Shown: positions 19,118 to 28,015, numbered from the stretch's first letter. The stretch is DNA of 64,000 nucleotides from Castellaniella caeni NBRC 101664 (GCF_001592225.1 NZ_BCWN01000003.1:124001-188000); one strand, 5' to 3'. Notes: generated from the sequence alone by a model not told the origin. Numbers and translations: made by a program.

Positions 19118-19330
19118 TCAGAACCCCGCAGCTGCACCGAGCCACATCAGGCCAGGCACCATGGCGGCCCACAGCGCCACCATGAGGACGTCGGCCAGCA
19201 AGGGCCACACCTGCCGCCAGGGGATGGCCCGGCGGGCGGCCTTGCGCGGAACCGGGCGCACGGCCTGTGGCCGCTGTGGCCCATAGGCCAGTTGGCCTGC
19301 CTGCCATGCGGATGCGGATGTGCTTGCCAT
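19118..19330 (-). CDS. Small single-span membrane protein under LexA control (70 aa)
   Basis: 70 residues starting MASTSASAWQAGQLAYGPQR, then a basic, Pro/Arg-rich middle, then one transmembrane helix (VWPLLADVLMVALWAAMVPG) reaching the C terminus. GGGAG lies 7-8 nt before the ATG. The promoter 50 bp upstream carries a consensus LexA box between its -35 and -10, and no other gene can use it. I do not recognise a named family. Small membrane proteins under SOS control elsewhere include division inhibitors (SidA of Caulobacter, YneA of Bacillus) and depolarising peptides (TisB); either role is possible here, by analogy only. Confidence 0.75.
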   Translation of the reverse strand: MASTSASAWQAGQLAYGPQRPQAVRPVPRKAARRAIPWRQVWPLLADVLMVALWAAMVPGLMWLGAAAGF

Positions 19331-19386
19331 GTGTGGTCTCCCGGCGCCGCCTGTTGGAAGAAGGTGTTTTTGCGCGGCACAGAATT

Positions 19387-19415
19387 ACTGTACAAAAATA
19401 CAGCGTTGATGACAA
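19387..19415 (-). promoter_or_regulatory. SOS promoter with LexA box
   Basis: On the minus strand: TTGTCA (-35, 19415-19410), 17-bp spacer, TACAGT (-10, 19392-19387). The LexA site CTGT-N8-ACAG (19388-19403; CTGTACAAAAATACAG on the plus strand) fills the spacer and overlaps the -10, an ideal repressor position. The predicted transcript starts near 19380, about 50 nt before the ATG at 19330. Confidence 0.9.
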
Positions 19416-19472
19416 GAGGGGCGATACCGGCGCACACACAGGCACCACGCGTCATTGCACGGCGCGCCAGAT

Positions 19473-19506
19473 GCAAAAGACCCAGCACCAGGGCTGGGTC
19501 TTTTGC
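19473..19506. terminator. Terminator of the peroxiredoxin gene
   Basis: 14-bp perfect stem GCAAAAGACCCAGC / GCTGGGTCTTTTGC with a 6-nt loop; A and T tracts on both sides make it usable in either direction. It insulates the SOS promoter from transcription arriving from the peroxiredoxin gene. Confidence 0.9.
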
Positions 19507-19583
19507 CCGCGGGGCGCGCGGCTCGCGTCCAAAGCGCACACCGTTCAAGGCGCGTGCCGCCACGGGCGCGTACCGCTTGCGGT

Positions 19584-20225
19584 TTACAGATTGGGCTGCG
19601 GGGTGGTGCGCAGGTACGCGCGGATTTCCTTGTAGCCCTTGGGGAATTTTTCTTTCAGTACGGCGGGGTCTTTGATGGACGGCGCGATGATGACGTCTTC
19701 ACCCGGTTTCCAGTTCACCGGCGTGGCGACGCTGTAGTTGTCGGTCAGCTGGATGGAATCCAGCGCCCGCAGGATTTCATCAAAATTGCGACCCGTACTG
19801 GCCGGGTACGTGAGGATCAGGCGGATTTTCTTCTTCGGATCGATGACGAACACGGAACGCACCGTCGCCGTCGTGCTGGCGTTGGGGTGGATCATGTCGT
19901 AGAGCGTGGCGACCTTGCGGTCTTCATCGGCCAGGATTGGATACTGGACGTCGGTTTTCTGCGTATCGTTGATGTCTTTGATCCAGTCGATGTGCGACTG
20001 CTTGCCATCCACCGAGACGGCAATCACCTTGGCGCCACGCTTGGCGAAGTCGCCGGACACGATGGCGGTGTAGCCCAGTTCGGTGGTGCACACCGGCGTG
20101 AAGTCGGCCGGGTGCGAGAACAGCACCCCCCAGCTGTCGCCCAGCCACTCGTGAAACTTGATTTTCCCCAGGGAAGATTCTTGTTCGAAGTCGGGGGCAA
20201 TGTCACCCAAACGCAAAGAGGCCAT
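19584..20225 (-). CDS. 1-Cys peroxiredoxin (Prx6-like)
   Basis: 213 residues of the AhpC/TSA superfamily; reduces peroxides through Cys46 in PADFTPVCTTELG. There is no second, C-terminal resolving Cys motif, and the long C-terminal region (VNWKPGEDVIIAP, FPKGYKE) is typical of 1-Cys Prx6-type enzymes. AAGGAG precedes the ATG at good spacing; an upstream in-frame start is less likely. Monocistronic, with an AT-rich promoter region (20270-20340) in which no clear OxyR site could be recognised. Confidence 0.93.
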   Translation of the reverse strand: MASLRLGDIAPDFEQESSLGKIKFHEWLGDSWGVLFSHPADFTPVCTTELGYTAIVSGDFAKRGAKVIAVSVDGKQSHIDWIKDINDTQKTDVQYPILADEDRKVATLYDMIHPNASTTATVRSVFVIDPKKKIRLILTYPASTGRNFDEILRALDSIQLTDNYSVATPVNWKPGEDVIIAPSIKDPAVLKEKFPKGYKEIRAYLRTTPQPNL

Positions 20226-20341
20226 CGATAACTCCTTAAGTATCTGTCGCCCGGACATCCCGGGCGACGAATTGGTTTAGACACTTAAGATTCTTGCAGA
20301 ATATAGGACGCTATAAAAATACAAGAATGTAATAACTATAT

Positions 20342-22147
20342 TTACGCGTGACGGGCATAGCGGTCGGCCAGGCCGCCGGCCTGAATCTCCGCGTCGAGGG
20401 CACCCGTGCGCGGCAGCACGTGCGCGGCATACTGCACCGCCGTGGCGATCTTGCGCGTGAAGAACGCATCAGTGGCGCCGGACTCGAGCGCCCGCGCAGC
20501 CGCCAGGGCGGCGCGTCCCAGCTGCCAGCCCGCGTGCGCCGTGCCGGCCAGCATCAGGCAGGGCACGCTGCCGGCGAACACCCCGCGCACGTCCTCGCGC
20601 ACGTGCCCCAGCACGTACCCGACCGCGGACTCATAGGCCTGGGCCGCCGCATCCAGGCGCGCGCCGATGGCACTCAGGGCTTCGGCATGCGCCCCTGGGG
20701 CGGACTGCAAGGCGGCGGCGGTTGCACGCATGCCGGCAATCTGCGCGTGCGCCACGGCACCGCCATCACGCACGATTTTCCGACCGATGAAATCGTTGGC
20801 CTGAATGGCCGTCGTGCCCTCGTAGATGGGCAGGATGCGGGCATCGCGGTAGTACTGGGCCGCGCCGGTTTCCTCGATGAAGCCCATGCCGCCGTGCACC
20901 TGCACCCCCAGGGACGCTACCTCCACCGACGATTCGGTGGAGAACGCCTTGACGATGGGCACGCAATATTCGTAGACCGCCTTGCAGCGAGCCCGTTCGG
21001 CCTCGTCGGCGGCGTGCGCCGCCTTATCGCGATAGCCCGCAGCCACGTAGGCCACGGCGCGCGCGCCCTCGGCCAGGCCACGCATCACGCCCAGCATGCG
21101 CGCCACGTCCGGGTGGTTGGCGATCGCCACCGGCCCGGCGGAGCCCTCCAGCGCATTGCCCTGCACCCGCTCGGCGGCATACGCGGCCGCGTGCTGCAGC
21201 GCCCGCTCGGCCACCGCCACGCCCTGCAGGCCCACGGCGTAGCGCGCGGCGTTCATCATGATGAACATGTATTCGAGGCCACGGTTTTCCTCGCCGATGA
21301 GGTAGCCCACGGCGCCCTCGCCCACGTCGCCCTTGCCCGAGCCGTACAGCAGCACCGCCGTCGGGCTGCCGTGGATGCCCAGCTTGTGTTCCAGCGAGGC
21401 GCAGTAGACGTCATTGCGCTTGCCCAGGCCGCCGTCGTCGTTGACCAGGAACTTGGGCACGATGAACAGCGAAATCCCCTTGACCCCCTTGGGCGCGTCC
21501 GGCGTGCGGGCGAGTACCAGGTGGATGATGTTCTCGGCCATGTCGTGATCACCATAGGTGATGAAGATCTTCTGGCCGCTGAGGCGGTAGCTGCCGTCAT
21601 CCTGCTTGAGCGCGCGGGTCTTGAGCAAGGCCAGATCAGAGCCGGCTTGCGGTTCGGTGAGGTTCATGGTGCCCGTCCAGCGGCCTTCGAGCAGCGCGGG
21701 GATGAAGCGGGCCTTCTGTTCGGGCGTGCCCACCATCGACAGCGCCTCGATCACCCCGTCGGTGAGCAGGGGGCACAGGGAAAACGACAAATTGCCCGCA
21801 TTGATGCTTTCGGTGACTGGAGCGGCCAACAGTTTGGGCAGGCCCTGGCCGCCGAATTCGGCCTCGTGCGGCAGCCCCTGCCAGCCCCCTTGCACGAAGG
21901 CCTGGAAGGCGGCGCGAAAGCCGGGAGTCGTGTGCACGACGCCGTCGTCCCAGCGCGCGGGCTGTGTGTCGCCCGCGCGGTTCAGGGGGGCGATTTCCTG
22001 CTCGACGAAGCGGGCATTCTCATCCAGCACGGCGTCCACGAGGTCGTCGCTGACCTCTTCGAAACCGGGCAAGGCCAGCACGCCTGGCAGATCAGCCAGC
22101 TCGCGCAGCACAAAACGGACATCCTGGGTAGGCACCTGATAAGTCAT
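20342..22147 (-). CDS. Acyl-CoA dehydrogenase, long two-domain bacterial type
   Basis: 601-residue FAD enzyme of fatty acid beta-oxidation with the extra C-terminal acyl-CoA dehydrogenase domain. Motifs: MNLTEPQAGSDLALLKTRA (FAD/substrate region) and GGMGFIEETGAAQYYRD followed by ARILPIYEGTTAIQAND, which carries the catalytic Glu region. The second of two adjacent ATGs (22147) has AGGA at proper spacing. It follows etfB-etfA on the same strand; ETF is its electron acceptor, so the three genes are functionally linked. Confidence 0.94.
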   Translation of the reverse strand: MTYQVPTQDVRFVLRELADLPGVLALPGFEEVSDDLVDAVLDENARFVEQEIAPLNRAGDTQPARWDDGVVHTTPGFRAAFQAFVQGGWQGLPHEAEFGGQGLPKLLAAPVTESINAGNLSFSLCPLLTDGVIEALSMVGTPEQKARFIPALLEGRWTGTMNLTEPQAGSDLALLKTRALKQDDGSYRLSGQKIFITYGDHDMAENIIHLVLARTPDAPKGVKGISLFIVPKFLVNDDGGLGKRNDVYCASLEHKLGIHGSPTAVLLYGSGKGDVGEGAVGYLIGEENRGLEYMFIMMNAARYAVGLQGVAVAERALQHAAAYAAERVQGNALEGSAGPVAIANHPDVARMLGVMRGLAEGARAVAYVAAGYRDKAAHAADEAERARCKAVYEYCVPIVKAFSTESSVEVASLGVQVHGGMGFIEETGAAQYYRDARILPIYEGTTAIQANDFIGRKIVRDGGAVAHAQIAGMRATAAALQSAPGAHAEALSAIGARLDAAAQAYESAVGYVLGHVREDVRGVFAGSVPCLMLAGTAHAGWQLGRAALAAARALESGATDAFFTRKIATAVQYAAHVLPRTGALDAEIQAGGLADRYARHA

Positions 22148-22233
22148 GATCATTCCTGTGAGAAAGGGGGGTGGCAGACGCGGCGGCGCCCCCGGCGAGT
22201 GCCCGCACGCGGCACTGCGGCAAGCATCGAAAA

Positions 22234-22314
22234 CGGGCCCCGCAGCCGCCGGGACAGGCTGGGCGGCGCGGCATGCTCCGCCCGCAAACCCGTACCGGGC
22301 GCCTGCGGGGCCCG
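22234..22314 (-). repeat. Structured intercistronic region between etfA and the acyl-CoA dehydrogenase gene
   Basis: Perfect 12-bp inverted repeat CGGGCCCCGCAG (22234-22245) / CTGCGGGGCCCG (22303-22314), with further GC-rich complementarity inside the 57-nt loop. No T run follows, so it is probably an RNA structure that adjusts expression or stability rather than a terminator. Confidence 0.5.
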
Positions 22315-22329
22315 CTGGCGAAAGACGGT

Positions 22330-23259
22330 TTAAAGCGCCTTCACCAGCTCGGGCACGGCCTCGAAGAGGTCGGCCACCAGACCGTAGTCGGCCACGCCGA
22401 AGATGGGCGCTTCGGCATCTTTGTTGATGGCCACGATGACCTTGGAGTCTTTCATCCCGGCCAGGTGCTGGATGGCCCCGGAAATGCCGATGGCGATGTA
22501 CAGTTGCGGTGCCACGATCTTGCCGGTCTGCCCCACTTGCCAGTCGTTGGGTGCGTAGCCCGCATCAACGGCGGCCCGCGAGGCCCCCAACGCCGCGCCC
22601 AGCTTGTCGGCCAGGGGGTCGAGCAGCTTGAAGTTCTCGGCGCTGCCCAGGCCACGCCCGCCGGACACCACGACCGAAGCCGCCGTCAGCTCGGGACGGT
22701 CGCTCTTGGCGAGTTCGCGGCCCACGAACACCGACTTGCCGGAATCGGCCACCGCGTCGATCGCGGCGACCTCGGCGCTGCCGCCGGTTTCCGCTGCGGG
22801 ATCGAAGGCCGTGGTGCGCACCGTGACGACCCGCTTGGCATCGGTGGACTGCACCGTGGCCAGCGCATTGCCCGCGTAGATGGGGCGCACGAAGGTGTCC
22901 GCGGATTCGACGGCGACGATGTCGGAAATCTGGGCCACGTCGAGCTTGGCCGCCACGCGCGGCGCCACGTTCTTGCCCGACGCCGTGGCGGCGAACAGGA
23001 TGTGGCTGTAGTCGCCCGCCACGGCCAGCACCTGCGCAGCCAGGTTTTCGGCCAGGCCGTTGGCCAGCGCCGGGCCGTCGGCCAGCAGCACCTTGGCCAC
23101 GCCCGCCGTCTGCGCAGCCTGCTGCGCCACGGCTTGCGCCCCGGCACCGGCTACCAGCACGTGAACGTCGGCCCCCAGCTTGGCGGCGGCAGCCACCACG
23201 TTGCGGGTAGCCGCGCCCAGCTGGGCATTATCGTGTTCAGCAATAACCAGCACGCTCAT
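22330..23259 (-). CDS. etfA: Electron transfer flavoprotein subunit alpha
   Basis: 309 residues. The C-terminal FAD-binding signature of ETF-alpha is complete: [20 protein letters not shown], then [14 protein letters not shown]. With EtfB it carries electrons from acyl-CoA dehydrogenases to ETF-ubiquinone oxidoreductase. The ATG follows the etfB stop with no gap. Confidence 0.98.
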   Translation of the reverse strand: MSVLVIAEHDNAQLGAATRNVVAAAAKLGADVHVLVAGAGAQAVAQQAAQTAGVAKVLLADGPALANGLAENLAAQVLAVAGDYSHILFAATASGKNVAPRVAAKLDVAQISDIVAVESADTFVRPIYAGNALATVQSTDAKRVVTVRTTAFDPAAETGGSAEVAAIDAVADSGKSVFVGRELAKSDRPELTAASVVVSGGRGLGSAENFKLLDPLADKLGAALGASRAAVDAGYAPNDWQVGQTGKIVAPQLYIAIGISGAIQHLAGMKDSKVIVAINKDAEAPIFGVADYGLVADLFEAVPELVKAL

Positions 23260-24009
23260 TTAAATCACCTTTGCTTCGTTCTTGAGTTTCTCGACCAGCG
23301 TGGCCACATCGGGCACCTTGATACCCGCCGAACGGGTAGGCGGCTCGGTGACTTTCAGGGTTTTCAAGCGCGGGGCGGCATCGACGCCGAGGTCGGCGGG
23401 CGCCAGGGTTTCGAGCGGCTTTTTCTTGGCCTTCATGATGTTGGGCAAGGTGACGTAGCGCGGCTCGTTGAGGCGCAGGTCCGTGGTGACGATGGCGGGC
23501 AGCGTGAGGCTGAGGGTTTCCAGGCCGCCATCGACTTCGCGGGTGACCTGCACGTGATCGCCCTGCACCTCGACCTTGCTGGCGTTGGTGGCCTGCGGCC
23601 AGTCGAGCAAGGCGGCCAGCATCTGGCCGGTCTGGTTGGCGTCGTCGTCGATGGCCTGCTTGCCCAGGATGACCAGCTGCGGCTGCTCTTTCTGGGCCAG
23701 GGCGGCCAGCAGCTTGGCGACCGCCAGCGGCTGGAGTTCGGCGTCGGTTTGCACCAGCACGCCGCGATCGGCGCCGATGGCCATGGCGGTGCGCAGGGTT
23801 TCCTGGCACTGCGCCACGCCGCAAGACACGGCGATGACCTCGGTGGCCACCCCCTTTTCTTTCAGGCGGGTGGCTTCTTCAATGGCGATTTCGTCGAACG
23901 GATTCATGGACATTTTGACGTTGGCGATGTCCACGCCGGTGTGATCGGATTTGACGCGAACCTTGACGTTGTAGTCAACGACACGCTTGACTGGCACTAA
24001 GACCTTCAT
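23260..24009 (-). CDS. etfB: Electron transfer flavoprotein subunit beta
   Basis: 249 residues starting [20 protein letters not shown], with the AMP-binding/ETF-beta fold and the recognition-loop region [16 protein letters not shown], which docks onto dehydrogenases. First gene of etfB-etfA; its stop codon abuts the etfA start. Confidence 0.98.
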   Translation of the reverse strand: MKVLVPVKRVVDYNVKVRVKSDHTGVDIANVKMSMNPFDEIAIEEATRLKEKGVATEVIAVSCGVAQCQETLRTAMAIGADRGVLVQTDAELQPLAVAKLLAALAQKEQPQLVILGKQAIDDDANQTGQMLAALLDWPQATNASKVEVQGDHVQVTREVDGGLETLSLTLPAIVTTDLRLNEPRYVTLPNIMKAKKKPLETLAPADLGVDAAPRLKTLKVTEPPTRSAGIKVPDVATLVEKLKNEAKVI

Positions 24010-24081
24010 CGAGCTAACTCCAGAACGAAAAGAAAAAAGAATGAATGCGCCAGACAGCGGACGCCGACTGACGCGCCTTCA

Positions 24082-25005
24082 TCAGTAACCCCCCAGCGCC
24101 CGCACGTGCGCCACGGCACTGCGCCCCAGGGCGGACAGGTCATACCCGCCTTCCAGGAAGCTGACGATGCGCCCGTGGGCGGATTCGGCGGCCACCTCGA
24201 CCAGGCGTTCGGTGATCCAGGCGTAATCCGCCTCGACCAGCTTGAGACTGCCCATGTCGTCTTCACGGTGGGCATCAAAACCGGCGGACACGAGGATCAG
24301 CTCGGGCCGGAAGCGGCGCAGGGCGGGCAGCCAGTGTTCCATGGCCAGATCGCGCACCACCTGCCCGTCGGAATAGGCATCCACCGGGATGTTGACCATA
24401 TTGGGCCCGACGTGTTCCTGGCGCGTATCCGGGAAAAGTGGATATTGGTAGAAGCTGCACATCAGCACCCGGTCTTCGTGCAGGAAAGCTTCTTCGGTGC
24501 CGTTGCCGTGATGCACGTCGAAATCGACGATGGCCACGCGTTCGAGGCCGTAGTGCTGGATGGCGTAGCGGGCGGCAATGGCGATGTTGTTGAAAAAGCA
24601 GAAACCCAGGGCCTGGCCGGGACGCGCGTGATGCCCCGGCGGGCGAATGGCGCAAAAAGCCGTCTGCGCATGGCCCGCCATGATTTCATCGAGCGCCGTC
24701 AGCCCGGCCCCGGCGGCGGCCCAGGCGGCTTCGAGGGTTTCCGGGTTCATGATCGTGTCGGGGTCGATGGGAAAATAGCCATGAGCAGGCGCATGCTGGC
24801 GCAGAAAAGACAGGTATTCCGGCGTGTGCACCCGCAGCACGTCAGCCGCCGTGGCAGGCCGGGCCTGACATTGGCGCAGAAAATCCATCAGGCCGCTGGC
24901 CGCCAGCTGATCGGACACCGCGTCGAGCCGTGCGGGGCATTCGGGATGCCAGGCGCCCATTTCATGCAGGCGGCAAGCGGGATGAGTAATATAGAGCGTC
25001 TCCAT
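24082..25005 (-). CDS. Histone deacetylase-superfamily amidohydrolase
   Basis: 307-residue zinc deacetylase of the HDAC/acetylpolyamine amidohydrolase/AcuC family. Motifs: RPPGHHA, catalytic His-Asp network and zinc ligands in DFDVHHGNGTEEAF, third ligand in SAGFDAH, and EGGYDLSAL. Bacterial substrates are acetyl-lysine proteins, acetylpolyamines or acetoin-related molecules; the substrate is not predictable here. ATG 25005 starts only 10 bp from the divergent mltB start (25016), so each gene's promoter must lie inside the other's coding sequence. Confidence 0.92.
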   Translation of the reverse strand: METLYITHPACRLHEMGAWHPECPARLDAVSDQLAASGLMDFLRQCQARPATAADVLRVHTPEYLSFLRQHAPAHGYFPIDPDTIMNPETLEAAWAAAGAGLTALDEIMAGHAQTAFCAIRPPGHHARPGQALGFCFFNNIAIAARYAIQHYGLERVAIVDFDVHHGNGTEEAFLHEDRVLMCSFYQYPLFPDTRQEHVGPNMVNIPVDAYSDGQVVRDLAMEHWLPALRRFRPELILVSAGFDAHREDDMGSLKLVEADYAWITERLVEVAAESAHGRIVSFLEGGYDLSALGRSAVAHVRALGGY

Positions 25006-25015
25006 AAGGGCGATT

Positions 25016-26176
25016 ATGTTCAGACCAACCCGTATTTTGCAAGTTGCCGTAGCGTCGTTGTTTTTATCCGGCTGTGCCACCAGCGGCAACGGCCCGCAAG
25101 CCACGGCGGCGGACACAGCCCAGTCTCAAAATCAAACAATCGTTTCAAACGATCGTATTAATTCTAGCAGAAGCCGCAGGCCAGGCAAATCTTTCTCGGT
25201 GCCGGGCGACTTCCTGAACAGCCAGGGGCAGCTGCTGCCCGAGCTGCAAGCCTTCGCGCAAGACACCGCCCGCACCCAGCAGCTGCCGCTCGACGAGGTC
25301 GAGGCGTTGCTCAAGTCCGCGCGCTACGACGCCACCGCCGTGCGCCTGATGACGCCGCCCACGCGCACGGGCCGCATCCGCCGCGCCTGGTTCAGTTACC
25401 GCACGCGCCACGTCGATCCCATCCGCATCCGCCGTGGCGTGCAGTTCTGGCAGGATCACCACACGGCACTCGAACGGGTCAGCGCGCGCACCGGGGTGCC
25501 CGCCGCCATCATGGTGGCCATCATCGGCATCGAAACTGTCTACGGGCAGTACACGGGCGACCATCGGGTGCTCGATACGCTCACGACGCTGGGCTTCCGC
25601 TATCCCGACCCCAAACGTCCAGAGCGCCAGGCCATGTTTCGCGGCCAGCTGGCCGACCTCATGCTCCTGAACCACCAGGGGGTGCTCGACGCCTGGACAG
25701 TCGAGGGTTCTTTTGCCGGGGCCATGGGCCTGCCGCAGTTCATGCCGGGCAGCCTCATGCGCTATGCCGTCAGCTATGAAGGCAGGCGCCAGGTCGATCT
25801 CACCAACAGCCCCGAAGACGCCATTGCCTCGGTGGGCAATTTTCTCCAGGCGCATGGCTGGGTACGCGACGTGCCGGTCTTCGCGCCCGTCCGGCTGCCC
25901 GCCAACGCCAGCCAGCTCACGCAAGACGGGCTCGAACCCATGAGCGACTGGACGCACCTCGAAGCCGAGGGTGCGCGGGCGCTGCCGGGCGCGGGCAGCC
26001 GCTGGCAGTCCCAGCCGCTGGGAGTGATCGATCTGCAGGACGAAATTCGTGGCACGCACGAGTACCGCTGCGCTACGCCCAACTTCTTCGCCATCACGAA
26101 ATACAACCGCAGCTATTTCTATGCGGCATCGGTAGCCGATCTGGCCCGCGAAATCGCGGACCGCATGGGTTCATGA
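25016..26176 (+). CDS. mltB: Membrane-bound lytic murein transglycosylase B
   Basis: 386-residue outer-membrane lipoprotein cleaving peptidoglycan to 1,6-anhydromuropeptides. Lipobox LSGC with the lipidated Cys20. Family 3 transglycosylase core with catalytic Glu173 in AIIGIETVYGQYTG, then GAMGLPQFMPGS and the C-terminal ATPNFFAITKYNRS signature. Divergent from the HDAC-like gene. Confidence 0.95.
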   Translation: MFRPTRILQVAVASLFLSGCATSGNGPQATAADTAQSQNQTIVSNDRINSSRSRRPGKSFSVPGDFLNSQGQLLPELQAFAQDTARTQQLPLDEVEALLKSARYDATAVRLMTPPTRTGRIRRAWFSYRTRHVDPIRIRRGVQFWQDHHTALERVSARTGVPAAIMVAIIGIETVYGQYTGDHRVLDTLTTLGFRYPDPKRPERQAMFRGQLADLMLLNHQGVLDAWTVEGSFAGAMGLPQFMPGSLMRYAVSYEGRRQVDLTNSPEDAIASVGNFLQAHGWVRDVPVFAPVRLPANASQLTQDGLEPMSDWTHLEAEGARALPGAGSRWQSQPLGVIDLQDEIRGTHEYRCATPNFFAITKYNRSYFYAASVADLAREIADRMGS

Positions 26177-26186
26177 TGCGTGCGTC

Positions 26187-27092
26187 TTAGCCGAATACCC
26201 CGGTGGACAGGTAGCGGTCGCCACGGTCGCAGACGATGAAGACGATGGTGGCATCGCGCACGCTGGCGGCCACCCGCAGGGCGGCCACCGCCGCGCCCGC
26301 TGACGAGATGCCGCCAAAGATGCCTTCTTCGGCAGCCAGGCGCCGCGCCATGGATTCCGCCTGTTCTTGCGTGATGGGCTCGAAGGCATCGACAGCCGTC
26401 GGGTGATAGATGCGCGGCTGATAGGCCTCGGGCCACTTGCGGATGCCCGGAATATGGGCACCATCGGCGGGCTGCGCACCGATGATCCGCACCTTGGGAT
26501 TGCGCTCGCGCAGGTAGGAGGCCACCCCCATGATGGTGCCCGTCGTGCCCATGGCACTGACGAAATGGGTGACCTGGCCATCGGTCTGCCGCCAGATTTC
26601 GGGGCCTGTGGTTTCGTAGTGCGCGCGCGGGTTGTCTTCGTTGGAAAACTGATCCAGCACGAAACCCTTGCCCTCGGCCTGCATGCGCAGGGCCTCGTCG
26701 CGGGCGAATTCCATGCCGCCTTGATCCGCCGGCGTGAGAATGAGCTGCGCGCCGTAGGCCGTCATGGCGGCGCAGCGCTCTTGCGAGGAATTGTCCGGCA
26801 TGAGCAGGATCATCTTGTAGCCGCGCACGGCGGCGGCCATGGCCAGGGCAATGCCGGTATTGCCGCTGGTGGCCTCGATGAGCGTATCGCCCGGCCGGAT
26901 GTCGCCGCGCAATTCGGCCTGGCGGATCATGCTGAGCGCCGCACGGTCTTTCACCGAACCTGCCGGGTTGTTGCCTTCCAGCTTGGCCAGAATGACGTTG
27001 CCACGCGGTTCACCCACCTCTTGGGCCAGGCGCTGCAGGCGCACCAGAGGCGTGGAACCGACGATCTCTTCGATGGTGGGGTAGGTTTTCAT
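26187..27092 (-). CDS. cysM: Cysteine synthase B
   Basis: PLP-dependent O-acetylserine sulfhydrylase isoform B (uses sulfide or thiosulfate). 301 residues; PLP lysine Lys48 in NPAGSVKDRA, substrate loop TSGNTG, glycine-rich phosphate loop GTTGTIMG. CysM-type features include the charged residues around GIRKWPEAYQP. Start ATG 27092 (MKTYPTIEEIVGSTPL) fits family alignment; two upstream in-frame starts would add residues not seen in the family. Convergent with mltB, 10 bp apart. Confidence 0.94.
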   Translation of the reverse strand: MKTYPTIEEIVGSTPLVRLQRLAQEVGEPRGNVILAKLEGNNPAGSVKDRAALSMIRQAELRGDIRPGDTLIEATSGNTGIALAMAAAVRGYKMILLMPDNSSQERCAAMTAYGAQLILTPADQGGMEFARDEALRMQAEGKGFVLDQFSNEDNPRAHYETTGPEIWRQTDGQVTHFVSAMGTTGTIMGVASYLRERNPKVRIIGAQPADGAHIPGIRKWPEAYQPRIYHPTAVDAFEPITQEQAESMARRLAAEEGIFGGISSAGAAVAALRVAASVRDATIVFIVCDRGDRYLSTGVFG

Positions 27093-27152
27093 CCCCGAGA
27101 TCATACACCCGGCCAGCGCGGCCAGCCGGACATCTGATCTCGAGAAATAAGC

Positions 27153-27171
27153 ATATCGCCACAGGCGATAT
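27153..27171 (-). promoter_or_regulatory. Hairpin/dyad upstream of cysM
   Basis: Perfect dyad ATATCGCC-ACA-GGCGATAT about 60 bp before the cysM start. It could be a regulator site or an RNA hairpin in the leader. Nothing else is recognised in 27093-27235. Confidence 0.35.
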
Positions 27172-27235
27172 CCACCCGCCAGAGACGCCACGCGCTACGC
27201 ACCAGCAGGCACCAGGCATGGCTTTGGACAAGCGC

Positions 27236-27865
27236 TCAGCGCCGGACGGGCGAAGCCGCGCGACGCGCGCCCTCTGGGCGGGAGGCCCGGGCTTCCGCGG
27301 GCGGTGGCTCAGCCGCCTGGCGCGCCTGCGCGCCCTGCCCCGAGACCCGCGTTCCGCCGCCATCGATGGTTAGGCCCGCCGACTGCATGGCCTGCGCCCG
27401 CCGCGGGCCGATGCCGCGCACGCGATCGGACAAATCCGCGAACGACAGGTAGCGCCCGCCCCGGCTGCGTTCATCGAGAATGATCTGCGCCGTCTTGGGC
27501 CCGATGCCCCGAATGCCCTTGAGCTGATCGAGGCTGGCCGAGTTCAGATCGACGGCGCCGACAGCCCCCGCCCAGGCCAGCGTGGTGAGGCTGAGGACGC
27601 AGAAGGCTCGGGCCAGCGGATTTCCTGCCCGAGTGCGCACGCGGTGGCCCGAGGCGGGCGCGCGCGGCGGGGCCGATGCGGCAGACCGCCGCCCAGGCGC
27701 GGCAGGAACGACTGCCGTGGGAAGCCGCACAACTACGGCAGGAACAGCGACGGCGGCGGCGGGTGCTCGTACGGACGGCACAGAAGCCGCGACGGCGGAC
27801 GTTTGCGCGGGCGTGGCCGCGGACGGCTGGGGCCGGGCCACGGTGTCATGCAGAAAGGGGTTCAT
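27236..27865 (-). CDS. ComEA-like helix-hairpin-helix DNA-binding protein
   Basis: 209 residues starting at the ATG with AGGAG 7 nt upstream. About 75 N-terminal residues rich in Ala, Pro, Val and Arg precede one hydrophobic segment (LARAFCVLSLTTLAWAGAVG). Next come the ComEA core VDLNSASLDQLKGIRGIGPK and a second HhH motif (RVRGIGPRRAQAM), then a basic Arg/Pro/Ala tail. Classical ComEA binds incoming DNA in the periplasm and has its anchor at the N terminus, so the long N-terminal extension is unusual. No other competence genes are nearby. Whether it is secreted or cytoplasmic is uncertain. Confidence 0.8.
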   Translation of the reverse strand: MNPFLHDTVARPQPSAATPAQTSAVAASVPSVRAPAAAVAVPAVVVRLPTAVVPAAPGRRSAASAPPRAPASGHRVRTRAGNPLARAFCVLSLTTLAWAGAVGAVDLNSASLDQLKGIRGIGPKTAQIILDERSRGGRYLSFADLSDRVRGIGPRRAQAMQSAGLTIDGGGTRVSGQGAQARQAAEPPPAEARASRPEGARRAASPVRR

Positions 27866-27931
27866 ATTCAGACTCCTGTTCATGGAAACGAGGGTCTGGA
27901 TATCTTGCAGCAAGCCGAACGCTTGCGGCAG

Positions 27932-27958
27932 GCGCCGTGACCAAATTTGTCACGGCGC
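27932..27958. repeat. Perfect inverted repeat between hldD and the ComEA-like gene
   Basis: GCGCCGTGAC-CAAATTT-GTCACGGCGC, 10-bp arms and 7-bp spacer, in the gap after the hldD stop. On the minus strand no T run follows, so it may be a weak terminator, an RNA stability hairpin or an operator for the ComEA-like gene. Confidence 0.5.
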
Positions 27959-28015
27959 AGTTTTCGGCATAAGGAAGCCACCACAGCGAGTGGCGAACCG
28001 CCCGCCGCCCGGATC

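Noticed and set aside
20230-20341. OxyR site for the peroxiredoxin gene
   Set aside because: ATAGGACGCTAT looks suggestive, but spacing between ATAG and CTAT is 4, not the 7 of the OxyR motif.
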